This document shows positions 55,734-64,000 of a stretch of DNA of 64,000 bases, piece after piece. Positions within the stretch are counted from its first letter, which is position 1. Each line of letters begins with the position of its first letter. Source of the DNA: Zygnema cylindricum (taxonomy: Eukaryota; Streptophyta; Zygnematophyceae; Zygnematales; Zygnemataceae); NCBI GenBank assembly GCA_037447655.1, contig JBBHKE010002482.1:1-64000 (forward strand). Direction: 5' to 3'. The position numbers were made by a program, and so were the translations under genes. The notes below the pieces were generated by a model, which did no database searches, was not told the origin of the DNA, and saw only the letters and a program-made list of their open reading frames with translations.

Positions 55734-57362
55734 TTAACCGCCAAACTCGCAGTCCCCACAGAACCACGGATTTGCCGGTTGAGAGCGGGGCTCCCAATTC
55801 AGAGGTAAGCAGCAGTCATGCCACCCTTGGTGACAGCGGTTACACACCAACAGGAGGTCGGGTAAGGATGACATATGGCAGGCAGAGGAACAGGCTGGGG
55901 GGTCTGCAAAGTAAGTGAGGTGGAAAGTGGGTTCATCCTCTAACCCTCGAAGATAGCAAGGAGCCACATTGATCTGATTTTCTTTAATTTTGCGGCCATC
56001 CTTCCCTTCCAAGGTAAGAAACCCTTTGTTGGAGACCTCCACAACTTTCAGAATCACCCGTCCGGCCGAAATGTCCAAAGTATCCTGCTTCTGTTGCATG
56101 CAATACACAAAATCCCCTGGCACAAATCGCCGTTGCCGTGGGACATAATTGGCGCTCCGTCGTTGGGAATACCAGAGTTGATCCATGTGCTGAGCAGCCT
56201 GTAAATTGCCCATGGCCAGAGGTATTTCCCGCTCAAATACCTTCGCCCTGTTGGCAATCAGTTTCTCGACCGTCCCCCGATTGTCCATCTCCGGTAGAAC
56301 AACCGCCTAAGCTGATGCAGCCCTTGGTAGGATGGGATGTCGGCCGAAGAGAATGAAGTAAGGGCTATAGGAGTGGAGAGATGCCTGCCTGCTGAACCTG
56401 TATCCCATTGCAATCCAAGGCACCCGTGTGTCCCATTCCCCCTAATCCTCTTCCATCGCATATTTTCGTAGTGACCGCTTCACTGTCTGTATGCACCTCT
56501 CGGCCAATCCGTCGGCTTGGGGGTGGTCTCGGCTGGTCAATCTGTGGTCAATGAGGCACTTCTCCAGAAGGTTAGAAAATTCTCCGGCAAACTCTGACCC
56601 CTGATCCGTCAGAACTTCGGTCGGGGCTCCAAATTGAGACAACACTCTCTGCAAAAATGCGTCCGCGATAGCTTTGGACTCCTTTCGGGGAAGAACCACC
56701 AATTCAATCCATTTAGAGAAGTGTTCTATCATGACCAGAACAAAACGGTTCCCCCTCCGGCTAGTGGGAAGTGGTCCTAGCAGATCCAGGGACCATCTGT
56801 AAAACATCCCCCGGATGGGGAGGGAATGAAGCTCAGTCCCACCCTTTTTTTCAAAAGCTGCTTTTACCCCGTCGCTTGAAGGGCACGTTTGCACCACACG
56901 ATTGACCTGGGCCCCGCAACCCATGCCACCAATACGACCCTGTGACTAGCGAGGTGGTTCGTTTCTGTCCGAAATGCCTGCATTGTTGTTGAAGCCGAAC
57001 AATGAGCGTTTCCCGATCTGCCGGAGGAGGAACCACTTTCCTCGTCCCATTGGCCCATTTTCGGAGAAAAATGCCTCGGTCCCATTCATAAGCCGCCATT
57101 CGGTTCTGAACACGGGATAATTGACTTCCGGCAAGGTGGGGTAGAGGAGAGCCCTTCTGGATAGATTGGAGGGAATCGTTGTCATTCCATATATCTTTCC
57201 GGCCGACTCCAATGGGGGCCTGCCCCTCTACATCTGCAGCAAAAGTTGACAGTTCTCCTTCGGCCCGAGGCAGCCAGATAAAAGCAGAGGAAGCCCGGAT
57301 AAGTCCCAGGTTGAGCTCAGGGTCCTCGTCATGTCGCGCCCTAGTAGAGTCTCTGGTGGAAG
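55734..57362 (-). pseudogene. K integrase with C-terminal PHD finger
   Basis: The N-terminal zinc-binding region (LQQQCRHFGQKRTTSLV, then WWHG) is followed by a frameshift near 56905. The second Cys of the expected Cys pair reads Ser (QTCPSSDG). The catalytic core has RWSLDLLGPLP (first Asp), LTDQGSEF (second Asp) and HPQADGLAERC (Glu, 34 residues after the second Asp), a normal retroviral-type core. TAG codons at 56442 and 56307 interrupt the sequence after the core. A C-terminal strand-rich region (GDFVYC...ISAGRVILKVVEV, LTLEGKDGRKI) resembles the gypsy GPY/F-type module. The last ~50 residues form a PHD finger, listed separately. No chromodomain is present. Confidence 0.85.
55749..55892 (-). 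other. PHD-type zinc finger at the integrase C-terminus
   Basis: In the 184-codon terminal frame the eight ligands are C133, C137, C149, C152, H157, C160, C177 and C180: the C4HC3 order, with canonical CNRCHQGWHDCCL and WFCGDC parts. The first pair is C-x3-C rather than the more usual C-x2-C. PHD fingers generally read histone H3 tails; here it could steer integration to chromatin. The ligand set is complete, and no stop falls inside it. Confidence 0.8.
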
Positions 57363-57363
57363 G

Positions 57364-57735
57364 GTCCGAATTCCGGCTGAGTCCGTCGGTATTCCCATGA
57401 ATCTCCCCGACTCTATGGATGATGCTGAAATCATATTCCTGCAGGATGAGAACCCATCTGGCCAGCTTTCCAGTCAACTTACTGTTCTCCATGATCCATT
57501 TGAGGGGCTGGTGATCCGTAATAAGGGTAAAGTGTACTCCATAGAGGTAAGGCCTGAAGTGTTGGATGGCCCAAACCGCGGCCAGTAATTACCCATAGTA
57601 ACTGTTGTAATTCCCCTCGGCTCTGTTATCACTCCGGCTTGCGTAGGCTACTACATACTCAGCCCCTGCGTCGTCCAATTGAGCCAAAACTGCTCCTAAT
57701 CCAAACCTGCTCCAATCTGTATAAAGGAGAAAAGG
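57364..57735 (-). pseudogene. K RNase H
   Basis: Gypsy RNase H: FLLYTDWSRFGLGAVLAQ (first Asp), EGNYNSYYG followed by TAA at 57589 where the catalytic Glu of the family normally sits (GAA to TAA), then LLAAVWAI, TDHQPLKW (third acidic residue) and the DGLSR end. The stop removes a catalytic residue. The downstream sequence stays in the same frame. Confidence 0.85.
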
Positions 57736-58692
57736 CCGCTGGTGATCGGGCATCCGAAGCACAGGATGCTGTTTGAGGGAATCTTTCAGGAATTGGAACG
57801 CTATCTGCTGTTCTTCCTTCCACTGCCACTCCTGGTCCTTTCGCAACAATTGGTTCAATGGCTGAGCGTGACTACTGAATTCAGGAATAAACCGCCGGTA
57901 ATAGTTGGCAAGGCCCAGGAAAGTACGCAGAGCAGAAATGTCTTGCGGGGGTGGAAGAGCGTCTAGGGCTGCCACCTTAACCATGTGGGGACCCACTGTC
58001 CCGGGAGTCACCTCATGACCCAGATAAACAATTTTCTGCACCCCAAAGATGCCCTTCCCCGGGTGACATTTCAAACCCGTTGCTTGGAGTGCCTAGAGAA
58101 CGATCTGTATGTGCTCCAAGTGTTCTTTGAATGTCTTGGAGAAAATGATAACATCGTCGATATAACACCATGCGAAATCAATTCCCCGGAGAGCCTCGTC
58201 CATGGCCCTTTGGAATTTGGCAGGTGCATTCTTGAGGCCAAACGGCATATACAGCCATTCATATAGCCTGGATCCGACCCAAAAAGCAGTCCTCTCTCGG
58301 TGTTTCGGCTCCATTGCAATCTGGTGGAATCCATTTTTCATATCCAAAGTGGAGTAGATAGTGGCCCCAGCAAGAGAGTCGAAGATCTCTTCCGGGGTAG
58401 GCATAGGATAACGGTCGGAGACAGTTGCCGCGTTGAGCATCCGATAGTCCCCACACATCCGGAAATCTGCAGTTTTTCCGGAGGAGTCTTTCTTTGGCGG
58501 GAGCACGGTTGGTGAGGCAAACCCATGTAGTCCTGTACTCTCCTGAACCAGCCTTGCTTCCACCAAAGTCTGCACCTTTGAAGTGATGAACTCCTTCTCC
58601 TTGAAACTGATAGGGTACTGTTTCTGCCAAACAGTAGCTGTCTCATCGATCAGGTCATAGATCCCTACATCTGTGTCAGACCAGGCGAACAC
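57736..58692 (-). pseudogene. K reverse transcriptase
   Basis: It opens directly after a TAG (58693) with VFAWSDTDVG, a gypsy RT lead-in. By residue from 58692: ASPTVLPPKKDSSGKTADFRMCGDYR motif region at ~59-83, STLDMKNGFHQI (catalytic Asp117), FGLKNAPAKFQ (~151-160) and the YIDDVIIFS catalytic motif (177-180). A TAG at 58093 interrupts before ALQATGLKCH. The connection segment (YLGHEV, LRTFLGLANYYRRFIP) continues in frame. All catalytic residues are present. Confidence 0.9.
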
Positions 58693-59117
58693 CTACCAGT
58701 TCTCTTCTAACAGCTTGGAGAGCCGGGCCTTCTGCTGTGGGTCTAGCTGTTCACCTAGAGTCCAGTCCATCTTCTCAAGTTCCACTGCCGCCAATGCTTC
58801 CGGTGGTCTACCCAAGAGAGAGATGTCGAAGTTCAGCTCTACATGTGGGTTTGTCCCTTGTTTGGCTGTTAAAACGCTGCTGCTAACAACTTCCTCTAAG
58901 CTGTCCTGTTCTAAGACCCCGTTCCCCCCCACTAAAGAAACTCTTGGGTCCAGTGTGCCATTGCTCCCCCCCACTGAGGAAGTTCTTGGGAATTTGGTGA
59001 ATGTGAATTTTTTCCGCCTTGTCTCTCTCCCCCTCTCAAGCTTTAGAGTTGCTTGCATGGCCAACAACTGTGGAGCTTGAAGGTACGTTGTCCGTGATTG
59101 TGGAGACTGAAGGCTTG
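58693..59117 (-). pseudogene. K linker between methyltransferase and RT
   Basis: About 140 low-complexity residues (SSVGGSNGTLDPR, VGGNGVLEQD), then FDISLLGRPPEAL and LDPQQKARLSKLLEENW. The last part is the typical gypsy segment just before RT. It ends at TAG 58693-58695. No domain is recognised in the middle. Confidence 0.7.
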
Positions 59118-60077
59118 AGAATGCAAGAGAATGTTTTAGCACCCAGGAGATTGCATTTAAATCCATACTTTGTCCGATTAAACTGCACCTTTTTGAGGCC
59201 GATACCCCCGGCGCCGCTGTGGTTCCCTGTTGAAACCCCATTGCTTGTTCCCGTTCTGTAATATTCGGCGCTGTCCACGTGGCGGTTGTACTGTCAAAGA
59301 TCATTCCTGGTGCGCCCTTCCGGTAAGCGTGGCTGTTTGGAAAAGATACCAGAGTTGGTAGGGCCCTCCGTGGATACCCAGGCTTATTACAACAGAAGAA
59401 GGGTGCTTTGTCGGATGTGATCACCGGGTGGCCATTCGCCCCGGTCCGAGGATCTGTTGGACCGTGATGTTGGGATCCGTAACCTGTGTTCTTAACAGCT
59501 GTTGGAGGATTGGAAGAGGAACCAAGTTGGTCCAATATGCCCGAACTCTGTGGGCTCTTGATCCGATCTGAGCTGCATCAAAAACTATGGGAGTTCCTAG
59601 AACCTTGGTCACTTGGTTCCAGCTGTTGACCACCTGTTTTCTCTTATCATCTATGGGGTGTACGTTTTCCAAGACGTACCCCATTGGTGTGTCCTAGCGT
59701 TCCTGTAACCTTGTTATTAGTCTGGTCATTTGAAAGAAAATTATGCTACGGACGTCCTGGTGTCCTCGGCCCTGTCCAGCTAACGAATACCCCTGGCATG
59801 GCCATCCAGCGACCACCTGGTCTACCCTTCCGAGCTTTTCCAAATGGGAATTTGTGATATTATCCACATTCTGGGGAAGCGTGCGATGAGAGTTAGACAT
59901 GGCGGACACCGGGAGTTGCTGTGGGTAAAGTTGGTGCAGCTGTTGCAGGCGGTACTCACTGACTGCACGGGCGTCCGGGTCAATCTCGACTGCCGAGTAA
60001 GTTTCTATTTGATATCCGGCTTTCAAGACGGCTTCCAGATCGGAACTAATGCCAGAAAATAGAGATAGAATCCTAAG
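59118..60077 (-). pseudogene. K cytosine-5 DNA methyltransferase domain
   Basis: About 320 codons with the C5-methyltransferase motifs in order. Motif I: LRILSLFSGISS (S-adenosylmethionine binding). Motif II/III region: VEIDPDARAV. Motif IV: GWPCQGYSLAGQGRG, catalytic Cys codon at 59796-59798. Motif VI: ENVHP (~59669). Motif VIII: SRAHRVRAYWTN (~59555). Motifs IX-X region: NITEREQAMGF and KRCSLIGQSMDLNAISWVL. The AHRVRAYWTNL and final motifs look most like the DNMT3/DRM group, while PCQ resembles DNMT1 and bacterial enzymes. A TAG (59694) and a one-base frameshift (~59424) break it. It lies in frame between protease and RT, so it is part of the polyprotein and not a separate gene. The expected activity is methylation of cytosine in DNA. 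Confidence 0.88.
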
Positions 60078-60281
60078 TCCTGAAAGCGGGATTTGTAGTG
60101 ACACCACTTGTCGATTAAAGTCTTTCCCTTTGTTAGGAACCGTTGGAAGTTCCGACCGGGGGACTTTTGCTGCTCCGGGTGATATTGCAGCCAAGCTCCT
60201 GTCCACTTCCCGCCGAAGTGTGGCCATCTGTACCAATCGGTTCTGATACTCCCTTTCCCACCGCTTGGAAATAGGGAATTG
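60078..60281 (-). pseudogene. K protease-methyltransferase linker
   Basis: About 65 residues after the TAG at 60282 (QFPISKRWEREYQNRL, then a Ser/Pro-rich stretch), in frame with both neighbours. Nothing recognised. Confidence 0.6.
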
Positions 60282-60938
60282 CTAGATAGAATCAACGATA
60301 TCGTTAGAGTATTTGAACAACTCTGAGGGGGTTGAAGCAGAGTAGACGGGATAGCATCCAGACACCAGAACAGTCTTTTTTCCCCGGTTCCACAAATCCA
60401 AGGGGACCACCACTTTTGTTCCTTCAGGATCCTCAGGGTTTAAGACTGTAACTTGTTCCTTCCATATGCTCAACTCCATGTTCAATCTTGTCCACGTAGC
60501 CATACCCAGCAAAATTTCAAATTGCTTACCTTCCATCACTAGGAAGGGGAGCCAAATCTGCACATGTTGGCGTGCGTCGTTAGCAAATTCGATTTCCATG
60601 GCTTTTATGATCCCATATACTGGTTGGCTGCCACTGCTGACCATGCTCAAGCACATGTCACTTGGACTGATTTTTGGCCGGAGTTCCTCGGGCATTTGTT
60701 GTAACGCTGATGTAGTTATTAGGTTTGGAAGAGCTCCCGTATCCACTACTACATCTTGGTACCCGCCGTATCCATTAAGTTTAAAATTTCCCGTCCTGTT
60801 GAGAATAAGGGTCACCGAAAGGGCCTTATAATCCCTATCTGCCATAGAGGTTTTTGGTTGTGACGACATGAAGACTGTCTTGGGCGATGCTGCCAACGCG
60901 ACGCTCTTCCTCATAATGTGAATTTCTTCCCCTAATGC
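60282..60938 (-). pseudogene. K aspartic protease
   Basis: Retropepsin-like. Counting from the Met at 60914, VVVDTGALPNLI gives D58-T59-G60 as the active site. EILLGMATWTRLNMEL (~140-155) is the second conserved block. A TAG at 60939-60941 separates it from gag in the same frame, and it ends at a TAG (60282-60284). It would cut the polyprotein. Confidence 0.85.
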
Positions 60939-63900
60939 CTAAATGAGGGCTTCTTCGGGCAGATTGTGGGAGGAGGCAAGTGTTTTGACATGCGTCAAAG
61001 CGTAGGGCATCAATTGTCGTACTAGCATAACTGCCGGTTTGGAGGAAGGAGGGAGAGCTTTGGGCGATGAAATGGGTGAGTCCTCGTCTTCCGATTTCTC
61101 CTGTTCCCCCCCCCCTGCTTCCTCACTTTCTGCGTCAGAATTTCCCGTAGGAGGTGTAATTGGCGGATCTGTGAACGGTCTCTCAGCCATGTATCTGTCG
61201 AACCACTCCTGATCTGTTTCAGTGGTTGAAGTATTTCCTTTCGGCTGTGTCTTCTTGTAATCTTCAAAATCGGGAGGAAGTTTCTTCGGAGGCGGAGGAG
61301 GCGGGTTTGTCGGCTTGATTCCCAGTCCAATGTTACTGTTCAGAAGGACTGCTCGCGGGGCAAAGGATAAGGGGCCTGTGGCTTTGCGACTGTGGTCCTT
61401 TTGTTCCATCGATTGCTTGTCTTTCCTTTGGGAGGACGTGGTAAAGCGCAGTTGCCTGCGACTGTCCCCTACACCAACGTTCCATGCTCCGGACAGAAAT
61501 GTCCTAGCATGTTGAGCCTTTGGAGGCTCCAAATCCCAACCCATCAGGTCATCATCATCTCCACCCAATGTGGTCTGCTGCTCCAGCTCCGCTAGCTGTT
61601 GTAGCAGTTCTTGTTTTTGTTTCTGCAGTTTCTGAGCCGGCGTAAGAGGTTGAGGAGTGCGGGCAGTGGATCTCAGTCGTAGAGCGGCCAGTTCCGTTGC
61701 CAAAGCGGCCAACTGAGTGCTTTGTTGCTGAATGATTCGTTCCGGTGTCAGTCTGCTGGGGCCCGGTTCATTTGGAGATCGTCCCCAGGGATACAAAAGT
61801 TGCAGTGGCAGAGGATTAACGGCAGTTTCCCCTTCGCCTGTAAACAATGCATACTGCATCATCTCCTTAGGAACCCCATTTTTCCGAAAGCATTGCCCCT
61901 CTTTGTGGCCCATGAACCCACAAGCTTCACATTTTGATCCTTCAGTGGTATACTTCCCCCTTAGCTCATTCGAGATTTGAGCGTCATCAAATTTTGGAAG
62001 TCGGATTTGTCTCAACTGGGATTGAGACATTTTGGCGGTTTCAGAGCGTGGAGTAGGTTTATAGGTTTCTTTAGTGACCGGGGTTCGGTCTCCTCCTCCG
62101 CTTCCTTGCTTGCGTTCTTGCTGTTTCCTTGTCCTTTCCGCACGCTCCCTCTCAAACTCCTTCTGCTTGATGGCGAGTTCTGGTTTGAGCTTTCGGGGGC
62201 ACCTCTTCCATCCGTGACCGGGCTGGTTACAGTTCAGGCAGTCGTAAAGAAATACTTTTTCATCCCCCCCCATTGCAGGTTCTGGTCGGGCAACCGCTTC
62301 CTGTTTCCCTTTAAGCTTCCGCAAAGCTTGCAGTTCTGTCTGTTCGTCGTGGCTGAGCGTTGTTTCCCCGGCGAAACCTGCAAAGTTGGCTCTGGATTTT
62401 CCGGTGACAGCCTTTTCTCGTGCCTCGCTATTAACAAAATGATCATACAATTTCATTGCAGCCAATGAAATTTCTTGAGCTGTGGGATTTCGATCGTGTA
62501 TGGCCTGACTGGCACTCCAATTGTCTAGAGCAGCCTGCCCCGTTGGCCCGAAGGAATTTCGAACAGCGACATAATATTTGGTAGCCATAGCCGGTGTATC
62601 GATGGTGGACAGTTTGGTCTTCTGGCAGAGGCTGGAGAGTCGGTTGAACAGCGTCTGGGGAGTTTCATTCTTCAAACAGCGGAAGTCTGTGAACTCCTTG
62701 ATGGCAGTTTCATTCCTTTCTGTGTAAAGGAGTCTCCAAGCGTCCAGAAGAGTGGTACAGGGATTGGGATTGGCAACCATCCGGGTTGCCGCTTCAGCTG
62801 CTTGTACTGCCTGAAGGTGGTTGACGTAGGCCCTGCCTTGGGCCTGAAGTTTCATATCCATGGTGAAAGTGGGGGTGAGAGGAGCTGCGGCTGCGGCGGC
62901 CAGGTCGGCTGCTGCTTGAAGAGCCTCGGCGTCCAGATCCGGATCCGATATTTTGATACTGGGGGCCATCAACAGAGGTTGACGTTCCTTGTAATCGGCC
63001 AAAGCTCCTCCGGCTAGATAATTGACCATCATCGGAAACAGGGTTGTTTCAAAATCTGCAGGAATGGCCCCTCCCCTGTATTTGTTGATTTCAGATTGGG
63101 TGAACGACTTCCACAACAATTCGAAATCAGAGAAAGCGATTCCCGAGCTATCTCCTGTGAAGATCCTTACGTCCCCCATTTTTTTTCCCTCCTCTGCAAG
63201 GTTGGTGAACTGTGAAGAGGAGGTTCCGGTTGGGCTAACAAACTGAACCGGTGAGATTACCCCTGGATCTGCGTTGTCTGGTTCGGGCCCGACTCCTTCT
63301 TCGGTAGAGGGAGCGGTCTGACGAGAGATAGTACTTCCCCCCACTGAGAAAGTTACGGTTACTGGTGGGATAGTGAGATGACCAGTATCTCCCTGGAGTT
63401 GGCCCTTGGGAAACGAGGAGCTTATCACCTTGGGAAAAGCTGCCCGAAGTCCTGCCCCTCTATACCCAGGAGATGCCTGTTCCCCCCGGCGAACTGTTTC
63501 CACCGAGGGAATGTTGAGAATAGGTTTAGTCACCGGTGGTTCTTGAGGGATTGGTGGAGAAGGGGATGGAGATGGCCGAGGACTACGAGGGAAAGGGGTC
63601 TGTCTCCGTGTACGCCTACTGGAGGTTTCTGGTGGCGGAGTTCCTTCGCTAGAACCGGGAGAACGTCGGTGAGGAGGAGAGTAGGCAGGAACGTCGTACT
63701 TGTAGGGTAAGACAGGTGGTCCCGGTGACCCACGAACCGCAGCGGCCGGAGAAACAGGAGGCGAAGGAGAGGATGCCTGAGGTGGCGATGGAGGAGGAGT
63801 GGTAAGTCCGAGGGAAATGTGTAGTCTCTGGTCGGGTTGTAGCTGCACCACGGCTTCCACGGTAGAAGATCCCTTGACCGAGACAGCTGTAGGGAGACCT

Positions 63901-64000
63901 GTAGCTGCGGCTACCGGACTTTTCGGCAAATCTGCACCCACCCCACTTTTGTTAGGCCCTGTTGTTTCCTCCCCTTCCCGCTGAAGAGGAGATTCTGGTC
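60939..64000 (-). CDS. K gag polyprotein with two CCHC zinc knuckles (5' end outside window)
   Basis: More than 1,000 open codons. The frame stays open to the window edge, so the GTG at 63941 is not the real start. The N-terminal ~230 residues are Pro/Ser-rich and probably disordered. The capsid-like region (VRIFTGDSSGIAFSDFELLW, ~265, through ~540) follows. Two CCHC knuckles are CLNCNQPGHGWKRC (568-581) and CEACGFMGHKEGQC (671-684). A Gln/Leu-rich coiled coil lies at ~725-785, and an acidic Pro-rich tail follows. It ends EEALI, then TAG. The role is particle assembly and RNA packaging. This is the only K domain without an internal stop or frameshift in the window. Confidence 0.85.
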   Translation of the reverse strand, partial: PESPLQREGEETTGPNKSGVGADLPKSPVAAATGLPTAVSVKGSSTVEAVVQLQPDQRLHISLGLTTPPPSPPQASSPSPPVSPAAAVRGSPGPPVLPYKYDVPAYSPPHRRSPGSSEGTPPPETSSRRTRRQTPFPRSPRPSPSPSPPIPQEPPVTKPILNIPSVETVRRGEQASPGYRGAGLRAAFPKVISSSFPKGQLQGDTGHLTIPPVTVTFSVGGSTISRQTAPSTEEGVGPEPDNADPGVISPVQFVSPTGTSSSQFTNLAEEGKKMGDVRIFTGDSSGIAFSDFELLWKSFTQSEINKYRGGAIPADFETTLFPMMVNYLAGGALADYKERQPLLMAPSIKISDPDLDAEALQAAADLAAAAAAPLTPTFTMDMKLQAQGRAYVNHLQAVQAAEAATRMVANPNPCTTLLDAWRLLYTERNETAIKEFTDFRCLKNETPQTLFNRLSSLCQKTKLSTIDTPAMATKYYVAVRNSFGPTGQAALDNWSASQAIHDRNPTAQEISLAAMKLYDHFVNSEAREKAVTGKSRANFAGFAGETTLSHDEQTELQALRKLKGKQEAVARPEPAMGGDEKVFLYDCLNCNQPGHGWKRCPRKLKPELAIKQKEFERERAERTRKQQERKQGSGGGDRTPVTKETYKPTPRSETAKMSQSQLRQIRLPKFDDAQISNELRGKYTTEGSKCEACGFMGHKEGQCFRKNGVPKEMMQYALFTGEGETAVNPLPLQLLYPWGRSPNEPGPSRLTPERIIQQQSTQLAALATELAALRLRSTARTPQPLTPAQKLQKQKQELLQQLAELEQQTTLGGDDDDLMGWDLEPPKAQHARTFLSGAWNVGVGDSRRQLRFTTSSQRKDKQSMEQKDHSRKATGPLSFAPRAVLLNSNIGLGIKPTNPPPPPPKKLPPDFEDYKKTQPKGNTSTTETDQEWFDRYMAERPFTDPPITPPTGNSDAESEEAGGGEQEKSEDEDSPISSPKALPPSSKPAVMLVRQLMPYALTHVKTLASSHNLPEEALI

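Larger units (their letters stand above)
54104..64000 (-). mobile_element. Ty3/gypsy element K encoding a DNA methyltransferase and PHD finger
   Basis: The left end TGTCGAGCG sits directly against interrupted copia sequence of J. Reading on the minus strand from the window edge, the order is gag, aspartic protease, cytosine-5 DNA methyltransferase, RT, RNase H, integrase, PHD finger, polypurine tract, LTR-like terminal region. RT-RNase H-integrase order and the HPQADGLAER-type core place it in Ty3/gypsy. Gag to the middle of the methyltransferase is one frame. Two frameshifts (~59424, ~56905) and eight in-frame stops (TAG at 60939, 60282, 59694, 58693, 58093, 56442, 56307; TAA at 57589) interrupt it. 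The 5' LTR and primer site are outside the window. Confidence 0.9.

Noticed and set aside
55749-55892. A chromodomain at the integrase C-terminus
   Set aside because: The tail has eight zinc ligands in PHD order and none of the chromodomain aromatic or strand pattern.
59118-60077. The methyltransferase as a host gene next to a retrotransposon
   Set aside because: It is in the same frame as upstream gag and protease, there is no promoter-like spacer, and RT follows directly after a linker. The organisation is that of one polyprotein.
55734-60941. Reassignment of TAG/TAA to glutamine as an explanation for the in-frame stops
   Set aside because: Copia frames in the same window end at TAG or TAA at the expected C-terminus beside the polypurine tract. 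Sister copies show sense codons (CAG, GGA, TGG) where single copies have stops, including TGA. This is mutational decay.
63941-63941. A translation start for K gag at 63941
   Set aside because: The codon is GTG and the frame stays open upstream to the window edge, so the true start lies outside.

Overview
This is transposon-packed nuclear DNA of a plant-lineage eukaryote, most likely a streptophyte (charophyte) alga or another early-diverging land-plant relative. Three things point there. Nearly the whole window is nested LTR retrotransposons. The copia primer-binding sites match, base for base over 15 nt, the anticodon arm of the plant-type initiator tRNA-Met (GGTGGG stem; the animal version has GCTGGG). 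A Ty3/gypsy element carries a cytosine-5 DNA methyltransferase domain, an arrangement I recall being reported only from charophytes and dinoflagellates. No ordinary, intact host gene can be identified with confidence. Layout: 1-5.6 kb is low-copy but repeat-rich DNA, with one unrecognised ORF (336-1520), a long CT-rich tract, AT-rich higher-order repeats, hairpins and a local duplication. From 5.6 to 54.1 kb there are at least nine Ty1/copia elements or fragments, here called A to J (no I). Most share ~1.05-kb LTRs (TGTAGAAA...CA). A (minus, 5627-11002) is cut by B (plus, 11003-16610). A scrambled zone of opposed LTR pieces and a gag-only fragment C follows (16.4-18.4 kb). D (plus, ~18.4-22.455) belongs to a related but distinct family. 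E (minus, 22456-28902) lies in the split LTR of F, and that locus has been rearranged by an inversion. A broken ORF of unknown function lies at 35.35-37.0 kb. G (38940-50477) contains H (43554-50015) in its 3' LTR, with a clear 5-bp target duplication. A ~1.2-kb inverted-repeat element follows (51.1-52.3 kb), then J (52525-54103). From 54.1 kb to the window end (minus strand) lies the most interesting element, K, a Ty3/gypsy retrotransposon inserted into J. Its order is gag (two CCHC knuckles) - protease (DTG) - cytosine-5 DNA methyltransferase - reverse transcriptase - RNase H - integrase - C-terminal PHD finger. It is one ancestral reading frame, now broken by eight in-frame stops (seven of them amber) and two frameshifts, and its 5' end lies outside the window. 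How the parts work together: the copia elements encode gag, an aspartic protease (DSG), integrase, reverse transcriptase and RNase H in the copia order. Their LTRs are followed by a primer site for a half-tRNA primer. The ATG inside that primer site is in frame with gag, so the gag start region pairs with the anticodon of the primer tRNA. K combines a DNA-methylation writer and a putative chromatin reader in one polyprotein. All copies seen here carry disabling mutations; F and H are the least damaged, and E keeps a 669-codon open gag-protease-integrase stretch.
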